DNA of 40,979 bases from an uncultured Bacteroidales bacterium (GTDB taxonomy: Bacteria; Bacteroidota; Bacteroidia; Bacteroidales; UBA932): positions 1 through 40,979 of the forward strand of contig ONDF01000040.1 of assembly GCA_900316525.1 (NCBI GenBank), written 5' to 3'. Both the position numbers and the translations under genes were made by a program. How positions within the stretch are numbered: the first letter of the stretch is position 1; each line of letters starts with the position of its first letter. Below, in pieces: positions 40,569 to 40,979 of the stretch. A model generated the notes under the pieces. The model saw only the letters and a list, made by a program, of their open reading frames with translations. It did not search any database and was not told the origin of the DNA.

Positions 40569-40979
40569 CTAATCGTCCAGCAGGCGCTCTTTGTCGTACC
40601 GATGGACCTTCGTTTCGCCGGCGAGGATGAGGTAGCCGTTTTCGGCGAGGGAATCGAGCTCGTTCTCGCCGGGATAGACCTCGGTGGGGGCGATGAAGGC
40701 GGTGCGGCGGCGGATGTCGGCGACGATGCGGCTGTCCTTGGCGATGCCGCCGGTGAGGAGGATGACATCGACTTTTCCGTCGACGGTGGTGGCGAGGGAA
40801 GCGATGTATTTGGCGACGTTCAGGCCGAAGGCGTCGAGCCAGGTGTCCACCTTCGAGTCGTCGGCGGCGCGGCGCTCCAGTTCGCGGAGGTCGTTGGTGC
40901 CGAAGAAGGCAACGGCGCCGCCCCGGCCCAGGACGCGGTGCTTGACTTCCCGCTCGGACAGGCCGCTGCGGAAGCACAT
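40569..40979 (-). CDS. buk: Butyrate kinase, C-terminal part
   Basis: The window holds the last 136 codons; the start is beyond the right edge. The ASKHA-type kinase features include F-F-G-T-N-D-L-R-E-L, a phosphate-binding I-L-L-T-G-G-I-A-K-D-S near residue 74 of the fragment, and V-Y-P-G-E-N-E-L-D-S-L-A, the butyrate kinase ending. Buk converts butyryl phosphate and ADP to butyrate and ATP. A related branched-chain acid kinase is possible. It converges with the GH3 gene. Confidence 0.87.
   Translation of the reverse strand: MCFRSGLSEREVKHRVLGRGGAVAFFGTNDLRELERRAADDSKVDTWLDAFGLNVAKYIASLATTVDGKVDVILLTGGIAKDSRIVADIRRRTAFIAPTEVYPGENELDSLAENGYLILAGETKVHRYDKERLLDD

Noticed and set aside
1..40979. 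CRISPR arrays, tRNA or rRNA genes
   Set aside because: Intergenic regions were read for regularly spaced repeats, cloverleaf-like segments and rRNA signatures. None was found.

Overview
The window reads as chromosome of a high-GC member of the Bacteroidales. Support comes from the gene set (gyrA divergent from a Clp ATPase, DUF4293, DUF3822 next to rsmD, a DUF853 HerA-like ATPase, a YD-repeat/RHS protein with a Sec signal, FKBP-like lipoproteins) and from many copies of the Bacteroidetes-type -7 promoter element TAnnTTTG, often TATATTTG, at gene starts. Housekeeping DNA is GC-rich: one 60-base row of the CoA-transferase gene counts to 39 G+C. No rRNA, tRNA or CRISPR array was seen.

Layout. 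1-7.3 kb: gyrA (-) and a Clp ATPase (+) from a shared divergent promoter region, an unannotated-looking 41-aa small gene (-), a HAD phosphatase (+), a nucleoside phosphorylase (-) and a DUF4293 membrane protein (+). 7.3-10.0 kb: fabH-, fabF- and fabZ-like genes (-), closed by a perfect bidirectional terminator. 10.2-11.1 kb: a membrane-anchored LytTR regulator (+).

11.1-19.3 kb is the accessory region. Two direct repeats of about 180-204 bp (11144-11323 and 19112-19315) bracket a block of lower GC. Inside are a 2102-aa secreted YD-repeat/RHS protein with a putative HE-x-x-G-H metallopeptidase tip, a candidate immunity gene, an orphan second toxin tip and a second candidate immunity gene. G+C falls in steps from host flank to RHS body to tip and immunity genes, which suggests serial exchange of toxin/immunity cassettes. 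Each repeat contains two tandem 10-30-10 inverted-repeat units. This is the most interesting part of the window.

19.3-31.8 kb: queF, prfA and mazG (-); a CoA-transferase (+) converging on an acyl-CoA dehydrogenase; and a long minus-strand run that reads, in transcription order, unknown membrane protein, DUF3822, rsmD, cstA, DUF853 ATPase, (hairpin), etfB, etfA, acyl-CoA dehydrogenase. EtfBA, the dehydrogenase, the CoA-transferase and the partial butyrate kinase at the right edge could together form the last steps of a butyrate pathway, although they are not one operon.

31.9-41 kb: a tightly coupled plus-strand run of nrnA, two FKBP-like lipoproteins, a MATE exporter, a cytidylate-kinase-like protein and a serine hydrolase. 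A GH3 lipoprotein enzyme follows, with two adjacent 21-bp dyads before its start, then a strong hairpin and the 3' part of a butyrate kinase gene (-).
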